From JAGPHI01 sp036661035 (lineage in GTDB: Bacteria; Bacillota; Clostridia; Oscillospirales; Ruminococcaceae): 13,215 nucleotides of DNA. Location of the stretch: the NCBI GenBank assembly GCA_036661035.1, contig JAVWZM010000062.1, positions 1-13,215 on the forward strand, in the 5' to 3' direction. The translations under genes were made by a program, and so were the position numbers. The notes beneath the pieces are model-generated. The model was not told where the DNA came from, searched no databases, and saw only the letters and a program-made list of their open reading frames with translations. Shown piece after piece: positions 1 to 6,027 of the stretch (its first letter is position 1; each line of letters starts with the position of its first letter).

Positions 1-34
1 GGGCCGCCCGAGTGCGTTCAGTGGCACCTTTCTG

Positions 35-62
35 GTATCTCTTTCGGTGGCGAAAGAGATAC
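35..62. repeat. Perfect 12-bp inverted repeat (hairpin)
   Basis: The arms GTATCTCTTTCG (35-46) and CGAAAGAGATAC (51-62) pair over 12 bp around the 4-base loop GTGG. No T-run follows on either strand, so it is not a textbook Rho-independent terminator. It could end transcripts of the sulfatase gene less efficiently, stabilise an mRNA 3' end, or belong to a dispersed intergenic repeat. Confidence 0.8.
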
Positions 63-72
63 ACTACGTAGT
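63..72. repeat. 10-bp perfect palindrome ACTACGTAGT
   Basis: ACTACGTAGT is its own reverse complement and directly abuts the 35-62 hairpin, so the two may form one structured element. Function unknown. Confidence 0.5.
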
Positions 73-82
73 ATTACGTTAT

Positions 83-98
83 CGCGCCTTAAAGCGCG
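83..98. repeat. Short GC-rich hairpin CGCGC/GCGCG
   Basis: CGCGC (83-87) pairs with GCGCG (94-98) around CTTAAA. A T-rich stretch (TGTTCTTATTT) follows on the + strand, so it could be a weak terminator for a gene entering from the left, but the stem is only 5 bp. Confidence 0.35.
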
Positions 99-175
99 TG
101 TTCTTATTTACCCTTGCTATATACGCGGACAAATATAGTGATTAGCACTGTCATATGTGAAAAAGAAAATCTAAA

Positions 176-1645
176 CTACCCTAAAACATTCCGCAAAACA
201 TTAAGCGGCTTTTGCCCTTTAATAAGCCTTGTTCCGTCGGTATACTGCTCCTCGCGGCATGCAAGCTCTTTTAAAAGCAGGGTGCGCAGCGCTTGAATAC
301 GGCATTGGGCGCTTTGCTCGGCTATTGCATTGTGCAGCTCCTGCGAATCCTTTTCTAAGTTAAAATACTGCTCCTCGCCGCTTTGGCTGTACCAAATATA
401 CTTATCTGTTTTTGTCACGATAAACTGGGTAGAATGTTCAGCAAGAGAATGTTCTCCGTGAAGATAATCGCGCGGCTCCTCGCCTTTGCCTTGTAAAATA
501 GGGCAAAGGCTTTTTCCGTCTACGGTATCGGGAATAGGTGCTTTCGCCAAATCCAGCAAGGTTGGCATAATGTCGCGCAGCTCCACTAAAGCGTCTTTGG
601 CAGTGCCTTTGTTCAAGTGCAGTAAATCTCCCGGATCGTATACAAATAAAGGTATGCCGGCAGAGCCTTCATATGGAAATGCCTTGCGAAACAAGTTGTG
701 GTCGCCAAGCAAATCCCCATGGTCGCTTGTGAAAACCACCACCGTGTTTTCCAGTAAATTATATTCCCCCATGGCTTGCAAAATGCGGCCTATCTGGTGG
801 TCTATATGTGTGATTAAGCCATAATAAGCCCCACGTGCGCGGCGAATGGCTTTAGTGGAAACGATACCCCATTTGCAATCCGTCATTTGCCCGTCTTTGG
901 CTAAATCCTCGGTGTCCTCCCAGTCGCCTATTACAGGCATGGGCAAATCTTTGCTGTCTTTATACATATCAAAATAATATTGCGGCGGATCAAGTGGCGA
1001 ATGTGGCCGCACAAAAGAGGTGTGCAAGAAAAACGGCTTTGTAATATCTCTGCGGCGGAAAAAATCTATAGTTTCCTCGGCGCACCAATTGGTTGGGTGA
1101 TATTGCTCTGCATAAGGCCATGGCCGCGCAACCCAAGAGTTGCAATCAAGACCGCTGTCTGTTAAATCTGCATTGTGTCCACATTGCGTGCGCAGCCAGT
1201 GCAGATAATCGTCTGTGCCCTCAAACGCCTCGGCAGTAGCGTTTTTGCTGCTTCGCACTGCATGCATATATCCGTCGTGCAATACCACGTTGTCGAAGCC
1301 GCATCGGTTGCGCTGTGGGTGTACATGCATTTTGCCTACGCACTGGGTTTGATATCCTGCCGCCGTTAGCTCACCCGCCAAGGTGTGGGCATATTCCCAG
1401 TTTATCCCGTCCTCGTAGCCCACTCTGCCATGATGCTCTTGGCTCATGCCCGTAAGCAGTGCCGCCCGTGCCGGAATACATGTAGGCGTAGCGGAATATG
1501 CGTGAGTAAAGCGTATTCCCTGCCTGCACATAGCGTCTAAATTTGGCGTTTCGATAGCAGCATTTCCTCCGGCAGACATGCAGTCCCTGCGCATTTGGTC
1601 TACGGTAATCAGCATTAAATTAGGTTTCACAAAACACAGCTCCAT
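176..1645 (-). CDS. Cys-type sulfatase (alkaline phosphatase superfamily)
   Basis: This 489-residue protein is a type I sulfatase, a hydrolase of sulfate esters; the substrate cannot be told from sequence. The active-site signature C-x-P-x-R is CIPAR at 56-60; Cys56 would be oxidised to formylglycine. The N-terminal metal site is Asp16-Gln17 in ITVDQMRRD, and the second is Asp308-His309-Gly310-Asp311 in TSDHGDLLGDH, followed by Lys321. Lys105/His107 and His208/His215 lie where the family places further active-site residues. The DQ rather than DD at the first site recalls choline-sulfatase and phosphonate-monoester-hydrolase relatives. There is no signal peptide or membrane segment, so the enzyme looks cytoplasmic. 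The start is supported by AGGA six bases upstream (minus-strand AGGATAAGGAATG). In anaerobes Cys-type sulfatases need a radical-SAM maturase (anSME); none is in the window. It is transcribed away from the purine operon and probably unrelated to it. Confidence 0.9.
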   Translation of the reverse strand: MELCFVKPNLMLITVDQMRRDCMSAGGNAAIETPNLDAMCRQGIRFTHAYSATPTCIPARAALLTGMSQEHHGRVGYEDGINWEYAHTLAGELTAAGYQTQCVGKMHVHPQRNRCGFDNVVLHDGYMHAVRSSKNATAEAFEGTDDYLHWLRTQCGHNADLTDSGLDCNSWVARPWPYAEQYHPTNWCAEETIDFFRRRDITKPFFLHTSFVRPHSPLDPPQYYFDMYKDSKDLPMPVIGDWEDTEDLAKDGQMTDCKWGIVSTKAIRRARGAYYGLITHIDHQIGRILQAMGEYNLLENTVVVFTSDHGDLLGDHNLFRKAFPYEGSAGIPLFVYDPGDLLHLNKGTAKDALVELRDIMPTLLDLAKAPIPDTVDGKSLCPILQGKGEEPRDYLHGEHSLAEHSTQFIVTKTDKYIWYSQSGEEQYFNLEKDSQELHNAIAEQSAQCRIQALRTLLLKELACREEQYTDGTRLIKGQKPLNVLRNVLG

Positions 1646-1759
1646 TCCTTATCCTATTTCAATATTTTGCGTATAATGTCGTATAAAATGGGTTTTATGT
1701 TGTCTATTTGTTCAAACTGGCTTTTATAGCAAATTGACTTGTTATTGTCCTTGTACTCG

Positions 1760-1800
1760 AGCCTTTTGTCAAGTTGCATAAAGCAAAGACGAGGGCTTTT
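1760..1800 (+). terminator. Possible Rho-independent terminator (imperfect)
   Basis: AGCCTTT (1760-1766) pairs with GAGGGCT (1791-1797) using two G-U pairs. GTC (1768-1770) pairs with GAC (1788-1790), and an inner TTGC/GCAA stem closes on ATAAA. TTTT (1797-1800) follows. Bulges and wobbles make this a moderate candidate only. Confidence 0.35.
1775..1787. repeat. Direct repeat TGCATAAAGCAAA, copy 1
   Basis: The 13-bp word TGCATAAAGCAAA occurs here and again at 1891-1903, exactly 116 bp apart, within the intergenic region. Each copy sits in or beside a terminator-like hairpin. It could be a regulator-binding site or a local duplication. Confidence 0.6.
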
Positions 1801-1855
1801 AGTAGGATAATCAAAAGTAAAATTGATGTATATTTACAGTATAAGTGTGTTTCTC

Positions 1856-1883
1856 GCAATTTACAAGCTGTAAATTGCTTTTT
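1856..1883 (+). terminator. Rho-independent terminator-like hairpin
   Basis: GCAATTTACA (1856-1865) pairs perfectly over 10 bp with TGTAAATTGC (1869-1878) around the 3-base loop AGC, and TTTTT (1879-1883) follows at once. The shape is right for a + strand terminator, but the stem is AT-rich and there is no obvious gene upstream on this strand. It may end a small RNA or protect the purine operon from upstream transcription. The 3' arm can also pair with 1896-1907 (AAAGCAAATTTA), so two structures compete. Confidence 0.5.
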
Positions 1884-1890
1884 GGCAGTA

Positions 1891-1903
1891 TGCATAAAGC
1901 AAA
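1891..1903. repeat. Direct repeat TGCATAAAGCAAA, copy 2
   Basis: Exact second copy of the word at 1775-1787. The segment AAAGCAAATTTA (1896-1907) is also the inverted complement, with one bulged base, of TAAATTGCTTT at 1871-1881, giving an alternative to the 1856-1878 hairpin. Confidence 0.6.
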
Positions 1904-1941
1904 TTTAATAGCAGAGATTTTTTTGCGGTATGACTTTATCT

Positions 1942-1947
1942 TATAAT
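1942..1947 (+). promoter_or_regulatory. Candidate -10 box TATAAT (distal purine promoter)
   Basis: A perfect TATAAT lies upstream of the leader, but 17 bp before it there is only a T-run and no good TTGACA-like -35. If used, the RNA would start near 1954 and include the leader ORF and attenuator. Confidence 0.3.
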
Positions 1948-2020
1948 GACGAAAAAACGCGTATGTAAAAACTGCTTTCTTGTGCCTTTCTCTGAAAATG
2001 TGCAATACGCTTAAAATCCA

Positions 2021-2056
2021 TTGCTTTTATTGGTAAAACACTATAGTATATATATT
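2021..2056 (+). promoter_or_regulatory. Candidate proximal purine operon promoter
   Basis: TTGCTT (2021-2026) is followed after 17 bp by TAGTAT (2044-2049). An overlapping alternative is TTGGTA (2030-2035), 15 bp, TATATT (2051-2056). Either would start RNA about 5-15 bases before the AGGAGG site of the leader ORF, a common spacing for leader peptides. Both matches are imperfect in an AT-rich stretch, so this is a proposal. Confidence 0.35.
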
Positions 2057-2083
2057 GTAATCAAATAAGCAGGAGGTGCGCAA

Positions 2084-2221
2084 ATGCCTTATATTACTGT
2101 GCTTTCACAAAGGGGAATAAGTGCCTTAATTCGCAGGTTTTCCTCTATGCTGCATACTGCGCATTTGCAAATGGGCGGGTTTTGCCGCACACTGCTTAAT
2201 AAACAACTCAAACGAACCTAA
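2084..2221 (+). CDS. Small basic leader ORF (45 aa) ahead of purE
   Basis: I do not recognise this peptide. ATG at 2084 follows a full AGGAGG (2071-2076) at seven bases' spacing, one of the best ribosome sites in the window. It encodes 45 residues beginning MPYITVLSQRGISAL and ending LNKQLKRT. It has seven Arg/Lys, two His and no Asp or Glu, so it is strongly basic, with no signal peptide or known motif and no run of codons for one amino acid. Its TAA stop (2219-2221) touches the first base of a terminator stem that runs to 2253. A ribosome at the stop would cover the 5' arm and should keep the terminator from forming. That geometry suggests a leader peptide controlling readthrough into purE. 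The alternative is an independent small gene with its own terminator, or a chance frame. Confidence 0.5.
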   Translation: MPYITVLSQRGISALIRRFSSMLHTAHLQMGGFCRTLLNKQLKRT

Positions 2222-2261
2222 AGGCCATGCTGCATATATATCAGCATTGCCTTTTTTGTTT
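2221..2261 (+). terminator. Intrinsic terminator / attenuator upstream of purE
   Basis: AAGGC-C-ATGCTG (2221-2232) pairs with CAGCAT-T-GCCTT (2242-2253): 11 base pairs around one C/T mismatch, closing on a 9-base AT loop. T2252-T2257 and a further GTTT complete the poly-U tract. It points towards purE, whose start is 54 bases downstream of the tract. Every transcript starting upstream must read through it to express the operon, so it is a natural attenuation point, unless an unseen promoter lies between 2262 and 2300. Confidence 0.8.
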
Positions 2262-2314
2262 GGTTTACAGCTTTTGTGCCTTGTAAAATGTATGTTGAAG
2301 GGAAGATAAATATT

Positions 2315-2812
2315 ATGAAAAAGGTAGCAATTTTAATGGGCAGCGACAGCGACTGGCCCGTAGTAAAGGCGGCGGCGAAAGAGCTGAAAGCCTTTGGCGT
2401 GCCCTTTGAGGCGCATGTGCTAAGCGCCCACCGCACACCTTTGCAAGCGGCAGAATTTGCCAAGAGCGCAAGGCAAAATGGCTTTGGCGTTATAATAGCG
2501 GCCGCCGGCATGGCGGCACATCTTGCAGGGGCAATAGCCGCAAACACCACATTGCCCGTTATCGGCATACCCATGAAGGGCGGCGCAATGGACGGGCTGG
2601 ACGCACTTTTGGCTACGGTGCAAATGCCATCGGGTATACCTGTTGCAACTGTGGCGATAAACGGCGCAAAAAACGCGGCTGTACTGACGGTGCAGATATT
2701 ATCTGTGGAAGATGAACGCCTTGCGGATATATTACATGCAGAGCGCATCAAAATGGCAGAAACAATATCGCAAAAGGACGAGGCTCTCGCAATAGAAATT
2801 GCCACGCTTTAA
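2315..2812 (+). CDS. purE: PurE, N5-carboxyaminoimidazole ribonucleotide mutase
   Basis: This 165-residue protein converts N5-CAIR to CAIR, step 6 of IMP synthesis, in the cytoplasm. Key segments are GSDSDW (9-14), SAHRTP (37-42, with the catalytic His39), AAAGMAAHLAG (62-72) and QMPSGIPVATVAI (103-115). The GMAAHL and QMPxGIPVATV patterns fit class I PurE, which uses the N5-CAIR made by PurK. No purK is present, so either it lies elsewhere or the enzyme depends on spontaneously formed N5-CAIR. I chose ATG 2315 because GAAGGGAAG (2297-2305) sits just before it and the protein then starts MKKVAILMGS like its relatives; an in-frame ATG at 2276 would add 13 atypical residues. It is the first pur gene, downstream of the attenuator, and is separated from purF by 110 bp with a hairpin. 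Confidence 0.95.
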   Translation: MKKVAILMGSDSDWPVVKAAAKELKAFGVPFEAHVLSAHRTPLQAAEFAKSARQNGFGVIIAAAGMAAHLAGAIAANTTLPVIGIPMKGGAMDGLDALLATVQMPSGIPVATVAINGAKNAAVLTVQILSVEDERLADILHAERIKMAETISQKDEALAIEIATL

Positions 2813-2816
2813 TACC

Positions 2817-2846
2817 TAGTATAGCATTTGTCAAAATGCTATACTG
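2817..2846. repeat. Perfect hairpin between purE and purF
   Basis: GTATAGCATTT (2819-2829) pairs with AAATGCTATAC (2834-2844) over 11 bp around GTCA; A2818-T2845 and a T-G pair extend it to 13. It begins four bases after the purE stop. The sequence after it is not a T-run, so a classical terminator is unlikely. It could be an mRNA processing or stability element setting the purE/purF ratio, or an operator. Confidence 0.75.
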
Positions 2847-2922
2847 TGCAACCTTTAAAACGCTATCTATCATAAGTTAAGTTGCTATATTTTAAACGCA
2901 TATTATAATAAGGAGAATTTTT

Positions 2923-4359
2923 ATGGAAGATTTACAGGGCAAGCTCCACGAAGAATGTGGCATTTTCGGCATTTATGACAAAACAAAAACCACCGATGTA
3001 GTTGCAGCAACATATTTTGGGCTTTACGCCTTGCAGCACCGTGGGCAAGAAAGCTGCGGCATAGCTGTGAACTGCGACGGCGTAATAGATTGCCACCGCG
3101 ACATGGGGCTTGTAAACGAAGTGTTTTCCAAGGACGTGCTGGAGGGGCTTGGCAAGGGCAAAATGGCTTTGGGCCATTGCCGCTACGCCTCCCAAGACAG
3201 CCGCACTCGGGCAAACGCACAGCCACTTTTGATAAGGCATATTAAAGGCACCATGGCTGTGGCGCACAACGGCAGCATTACCAATTCTTCCGAGCTGCGC
3301 GAAAAAGCAGAGCTTGCAGGTGGCATCTTCCATTCCACAGGCGACGCCGAGATTATCGCGTATTCTATCACACGTCAGCGCATGACAGCACCCAGTATTG
3401 AGGACGCCGTAGTAGGCGCAATGGACGAGCTGAAAGGCGCGTATTCCCTTGTGATAATGTCCCCTAAAAAGCTGGTTGCCGCCCGCGATCCAATGGGCTT
3501 TAGGCCGCTGTGCATGGGGCAAATGGGCGACGCTGTGATATTTGCCAGCGAAAGCTGCGCCCTTGATGCCATAGGCGCAACCCTTGTGCGTGATATTGAG
3601 GCAGGCGAAGTAGTGGTAGTAGACGAAAGCGGCATACGCAGCATTAAAACACATTGCGGCAAGGGCAGCGGCCTTTGCGTGTTTGAATATATTTATTTTG
3701 CACGCCCCGACTCTGTTGTAGAGGGCTCGTCTGTGCATATTGCAAGGCAGCGTGCAGGTGCGTTTTTGGCTCTTGAGCATCCTGTGCAGGCAGATGTGGT
3801 AATAGGCGTGCCCGATAGCGGCCTAGACGCGGCACTTGGCTATGCAAAGCAAAGCGGCATACCCTACGGCATTGGCTTTTTGAAAAACAAATACATAGGC
3901 CGCACCTTTATTGCGCCCACACAAAAGCAGCGCGAAAACGACGTGCGCATTAAGCTGAACCCCATTGCCGCCACCGTAAAGGACAAGCGTGTTGTGCTGA
4001 TAGACGACTCCATAGTGCGCGGCACAACAAGCCTTAAAATAGTAAAGCTATTGCGCGAGGCAGGCGCAAAGGAAGTGCATATGCGCCTTTCTTCACCTCC
4101 GTTTTTATATCCATGCTATTTTGGCACGGACATTGCCTCCCGCGAAATGCTGATAGCGTATAAACACACCATAGAAGAAATTGGCGAGATAATCGGCGTG
4201 GACAGCATCGGCTTTCTTGAAATAGACGATTTAGACAAGCTTGCCGACAACACAAGCTGCGCCATGTGCAAGGGCTGTTTTACAGGCAAATATCCTGTAG
4301 ATCCACCAAAGCAATGCAACAAAGACCGTTTTGAAAAGAAGCTGAATGAAAATGATTAA
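2923..4359 (+). CDS. purF: PurF, amidophosphoribosyltransferase
   Basis: This 478-residue cytoplasmic enzyme makes 5-phosphoribosylamine from PRPP and glutamine, the committed first step and usual target of nucleotide feedback inhibition. Residues 1-11 look like the short propeptide removed in Bacillus-type PurF, exposing the nucleophile Cys12 (ECGIFGIYD). The N-terminal Ntn glutaminase domain has YALQHRGQESCG (35-46), GHCRYAS (84-90) and AHNGSITN (114-121). The PRPP site is VVLIDDSIVRGTTS (357-370). Cys252, Cys398, Cys446 and Cys449 match the four cysteines that hold the oxygen-sensitive 4Fe-4S cluster of the B. subtilis enzyme, fitting an anaerobe. ATG 2923 follows AAGGAG (2910-2915) at seven bases. 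purM follows after 11 bp. Length and motifs are complete. Confidence 0.97.
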   Translation: MEDLQGKLHEECGIFGIYDKTKTTDVVAATYFGLYALQHRGQESCGIAVNCDGVIDCHRDMGLVNEVFSKDVLEGLGKGKMALGHCRYASQDSRTRANAQPLLIRHIKGTMAVAHNGSITNSSELREKAELAGGIFHSTGDAEIIAYSITRQRMTAPSIEDAVVGAMDELKGAYSLVIMSPKKLVAARDPMGFRPLCMGQMGDAVIFASESCALDAIGATLVRDIEAGEVVVVDESGIRSIKTHCGKGSGLCVFEYIYFARPDSVVEGSSVHIARQRAGAFLALEHPVQADVVIGVPDSGLDAALGYAKQSGIPYGIGFLKNKYIGRTFIAPTQKQRENDVRIKLNPIAATVKDKRVVLIDDSIVRGTTSLKIVKLLREAGAKEVHMRLSSPPFLYPCYFGTDIASREMLIAYKHTIEEIGEIIGVDSIGFLEIDDLDKLADNTSCAMCKGCFTGKYPVDPPKQCNKDRFEKKLNEND

Positions 4360-4370
4360 GGGGTAAAAAT

Positions 4371-5408
4371 ATGAACAGTTTTTCCGAAAGCTATAAAGAG
4401 GCAGGCGTAGATATTACCGCAGGATATAAAGCTGTAGAGCTAATGAAAAAGCATGTGGCGCGCACCATGACGGCAGGCGCCCTTGGTGGGCTTGGCGGCT
4501 TTGGCGGCTGTTTTGAGCTGGATTTGCAAGGCATACAAAGGCCTGTGCTTGTTTCGGGCACAGACGGCGTAGGCACAAAGTTGAAAATAGCCTTTTTGCT
4601 TGATAAGCACGACACCGTAGGCATAGACTGCGTTGCCATGTGCGTAAACGACGTTATCACCCTTGGCGCAAGGCCGCTTTTCTTTTTAGATTACATAGCT
4701 TGCGGCAAAAATGTGCCCGAAAAAATAGCCGCTATAGTGGCAGGCGTGGCAGAGGGCTGTGTGCAAAGCGGCGCTGCCCTTATCGGCGGAGAAACTGCCG
4801 AAATGCCCGGCTTTTATCCCGTAGACGAATACGATTTAGCAGGATATACCACAGGCATTGTAGACAAAAATAAAATTATCACAGGGGATAATATGCAAAA
4901 GGGCGACGCGGTTATCGGCATTGCGTCCTCGGGTGTACATTCAAACGGCTTTTCCCTTGTGCGCAAGCTTTTAAACGTGGAAAGTGCAGATTTAACCGCA
5001 TATAGCGCGGAGCTTGGCAAAAGCTTGGGCGAGGCACTTTTAACGCCCACTAAAATATATGTCAAGCCTGTTTTAAAGCTGCTTGAAACCGTGGAAGTAA
5101 AGGCAATGAGCCATATTACAGGCGGCGGCTTTTACGAAAATATTCCACGCGCCCTTAAAAACGGCTGTGTAGCAAGAATAGATAAAGCCGCAATCCCTGT
5201 ACTGCCTATTTTCAGCGTATTGCAAAAGGCAGGCAAGGTAAGCGAAAGGGACATGTTCAACACCTTTAACATGGGCGTTGGCATGGCAATAATAGTAGCC
5301 GGCGACAAGGCAGACGAGGCTGTGCGCATTTTGCGCGCCGAGGGCGAGAGCGCAAGCATTATCGGCACAATAGAAAGCGGCGAAGAAAGCGGTATTGTGT
5401 TATGTTAA
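4371..5408 (+). CDS. purM: PurM, AIR synthetase (FGAM cyclo-ligase)
   Basis: This 345-residue protein uses ATP to close FGAM into 5-aminoimidazole ribonucleotide, step 5. It shows the family start YKEAGVDITAGYKAVELMK (8-26), the nucleotide-site segment SGTDGVGTKLK (62-72), VNDVITLGARPLFFLDY (92-108), IGGETAEMPGFY (138-149) and the C-terminal HITGGGFYENIPRAL block. The length is normal for the family. AAGGGG at 4358-4363 overlaps the purF stop and serves as its ribosome site. The last seven bases overlap the start of purN, indicating translational coupling. Confidence 0.97.
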   Translation: MNSFSESYKEAGVDITAGYKAVELMKKHVARTMTAGALGGLGGFGGCFELDLQGIQRPVLVSGTDGVGTKLKIAFLLDKHDTVGIDCVAMCVNDVITLGARPLFFLDYIACGKNVPEKIAAIVAGVAEGCVQSGAALIGGETAEMPGFYPVDEYDLAGYTTGIVDKNKIITGDNMQKGDAVIGIASSGVHSNGFSLVRKLLNVESADLTAYSAELGKSLGEALLTPTKIYVKPVLKLLETVEVKAMSHITGGGFYENIPRALKNGCVARIDKAAIPVLPIFSVLQKAGKVSERDMFNTFNMGVGMAIIVAGDKADEAVRILRAEGESASIIGTIESGEESGIVLC

Positions 5409-5995
5409 AAGCGGCTGTATTAGTTTCGGGTGGTGGCACAAATTTACAGGCGATTATAGACGCCCACGCTCGCGGCGAAATAGAAAACTGCAATTTAGCA
5501 CTTGTGCTTTCAAGCAAAAGCGGTGTCTACGCCTTAACGCGTGCCGAGAAGGCAGGCATTAAAACCGCAATTGTAGAAAAAAAGGCTTTTGCCGACAATG
5601 GCGAATACAATAAAGCTATTTTGGCGCAATTAAAGCAAAACGAAATAGACGTGATAGTGCTTGCAGGTTTTTTGTCTATTTTAACGCCCGAAGTGATAAA
5701 CGCGTATCCCGATAAAATTATCAACGTACACCCAAGCCTGATACCAAGCTTTTGCGGCGAGGGATATTACGGCTTAAAGGTACACGAGGCGGCTTTGGCA
5801 AGGGGCGTAAAGCTTACAGGTGCCACCGTGCATTTAGTAAACGAGATACCCGATGGTGGGCGGATATTACTGCAAAAGGCGGTAGAGGTACTGCCCGATG
5901 ACACGGCGGAAACACTGCAAAAGCGCGTGATGATAAACGCCGAATGGGTGCTTTTGCCAAAGGCACTTTCCATGCTTTGCAGCAAAGAAATGTAA
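5402..5995 (+). CDS. purN: PurN, GAR formyltransferase (10-formyl-THF dependent)
   Basis: This 197-residue enzyme moves a formyl group from 10-formyltetrahydrofolate to glycinamide ribonucleotide, step 3. VLVSGGGTNLQAIID (6-20) is the phosphate-binding start, and the catalytic residues are Asn108 and His110 (INVHPSL) and Asp151 (EIPDGGRILLQ). These correspond to Asn106, His108 and Asp144 of the E. coli enzyme. The ATG overlaps the end of purM by seven bases and has no clear ribosome site of its own, so it is probably translated by re-initiation. The loop after NVHPSLIPSF reads CGEGYYG rather than the common KGxHA/xxA form; a similar version is, from memory, common in Clostridia. Confidence 0.95.
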   Translation: MLKAAVLVSGGGTNLQAIIDAHARGEIENCNLALVLSSKSGVYALTRAEKAGIKTAIVEKKAFADNGEYNKAILAQLKQNEIDVIVLAGFLSILTPEVINAYPDKIINVHPSLIPSFCGEGYYGLKVHEAALARGVKLTGATVHLVNEIPDGGRILLQKAVEVLPDDTAETLQKRVMINAEWVLLPKALSMLCSKEM

Positions 5996-6027
5996 AAACA
6001 TAAGCGTAAATATAAGGAGGGCTATAT

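Larger units (their letters stand above)
1..175. other. Palindrome-rich non-coding left edge
   Basis: I see no gene here. The stretch lies downstream of the sulfatase stop codon and contains three back-to-back inverted repeats (35-62, 63-72, 83-98), listed separately. Bases 4-10 (CCGCCCG) match the closing arm of the intergenic repeat at 13081-13087, so the window may open at the tail of a related repeat; a 7-bp match is weak evidence. None of the hairpins is followed by a clear T-run in the sulfatase direction, so I cannot name a terminator for that gene. Confidence 0.5.
1646..2083. other. AT-rich intergenic region between divergent sulfatase and purine operon
   Basis: This 438-bp stretch separates divergent genes and should carry both promoters. 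I see no convincing protein gene: the short minus-strand frames lack good ribosome sites and family resemblance. It does hold two terminator-like hairpins pointing towards purE (1760-1800, 1856-1883), a 13-bp direct repeat (1775-1787 and 1891-1903) and AT-rich -10-like boxes. Terminators here would stop transcripts starting near 1650-1850 before they reach purE, so a small + strand RNA is possible. Confidence 0.6.

Noticed and set aside
1704..2005. Minus-strand frames of 63 and 64 codons in the intergenic region
   Set aside because: They have no convincing ribosome site and no family resemblance, and they overlap hairpins and repeats in AT-rich DNA.
2208..2222. PurR box (CGAAC core in CAAACGAACCTAA)
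   Set aside because: It has only a partial match to the Bacillus PurBox, a single copy, and lies at the end of the leader ORF; chance is likely.
1941..2314. Purine, PRPP (ykkC-type) or THF riboswitch in the pur leader
   Set aside because: I looked for their conserved cores between the sulfatase and purE and found none; the leader holds an ORF and a terminator instead.
2276..2314. Upstream in-frame ATG for purE at 2276
   Set aside because: It adds 13 residues atypical of PurE, lies close behind the terminator and lacks a ribosome site, whereas 2315 has GAAGGGAAG upstream and the normal protein start.
2882..2909. Internal promoter TTGCTA-16-TATAAT before purF
   Set aside because: The -10 box abuts the purF AAGGAG site, so RNA would start after the ribosome site. 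AT-rich chance match is more likely, although the boxes are good.
2932..3780. Long antisense frame (282 codons) opposite purF
   Set aside because: It is a shadow of purF codon bias; its translation is Cys/His/Ala-rich without domain features, and purF is unambiguous.
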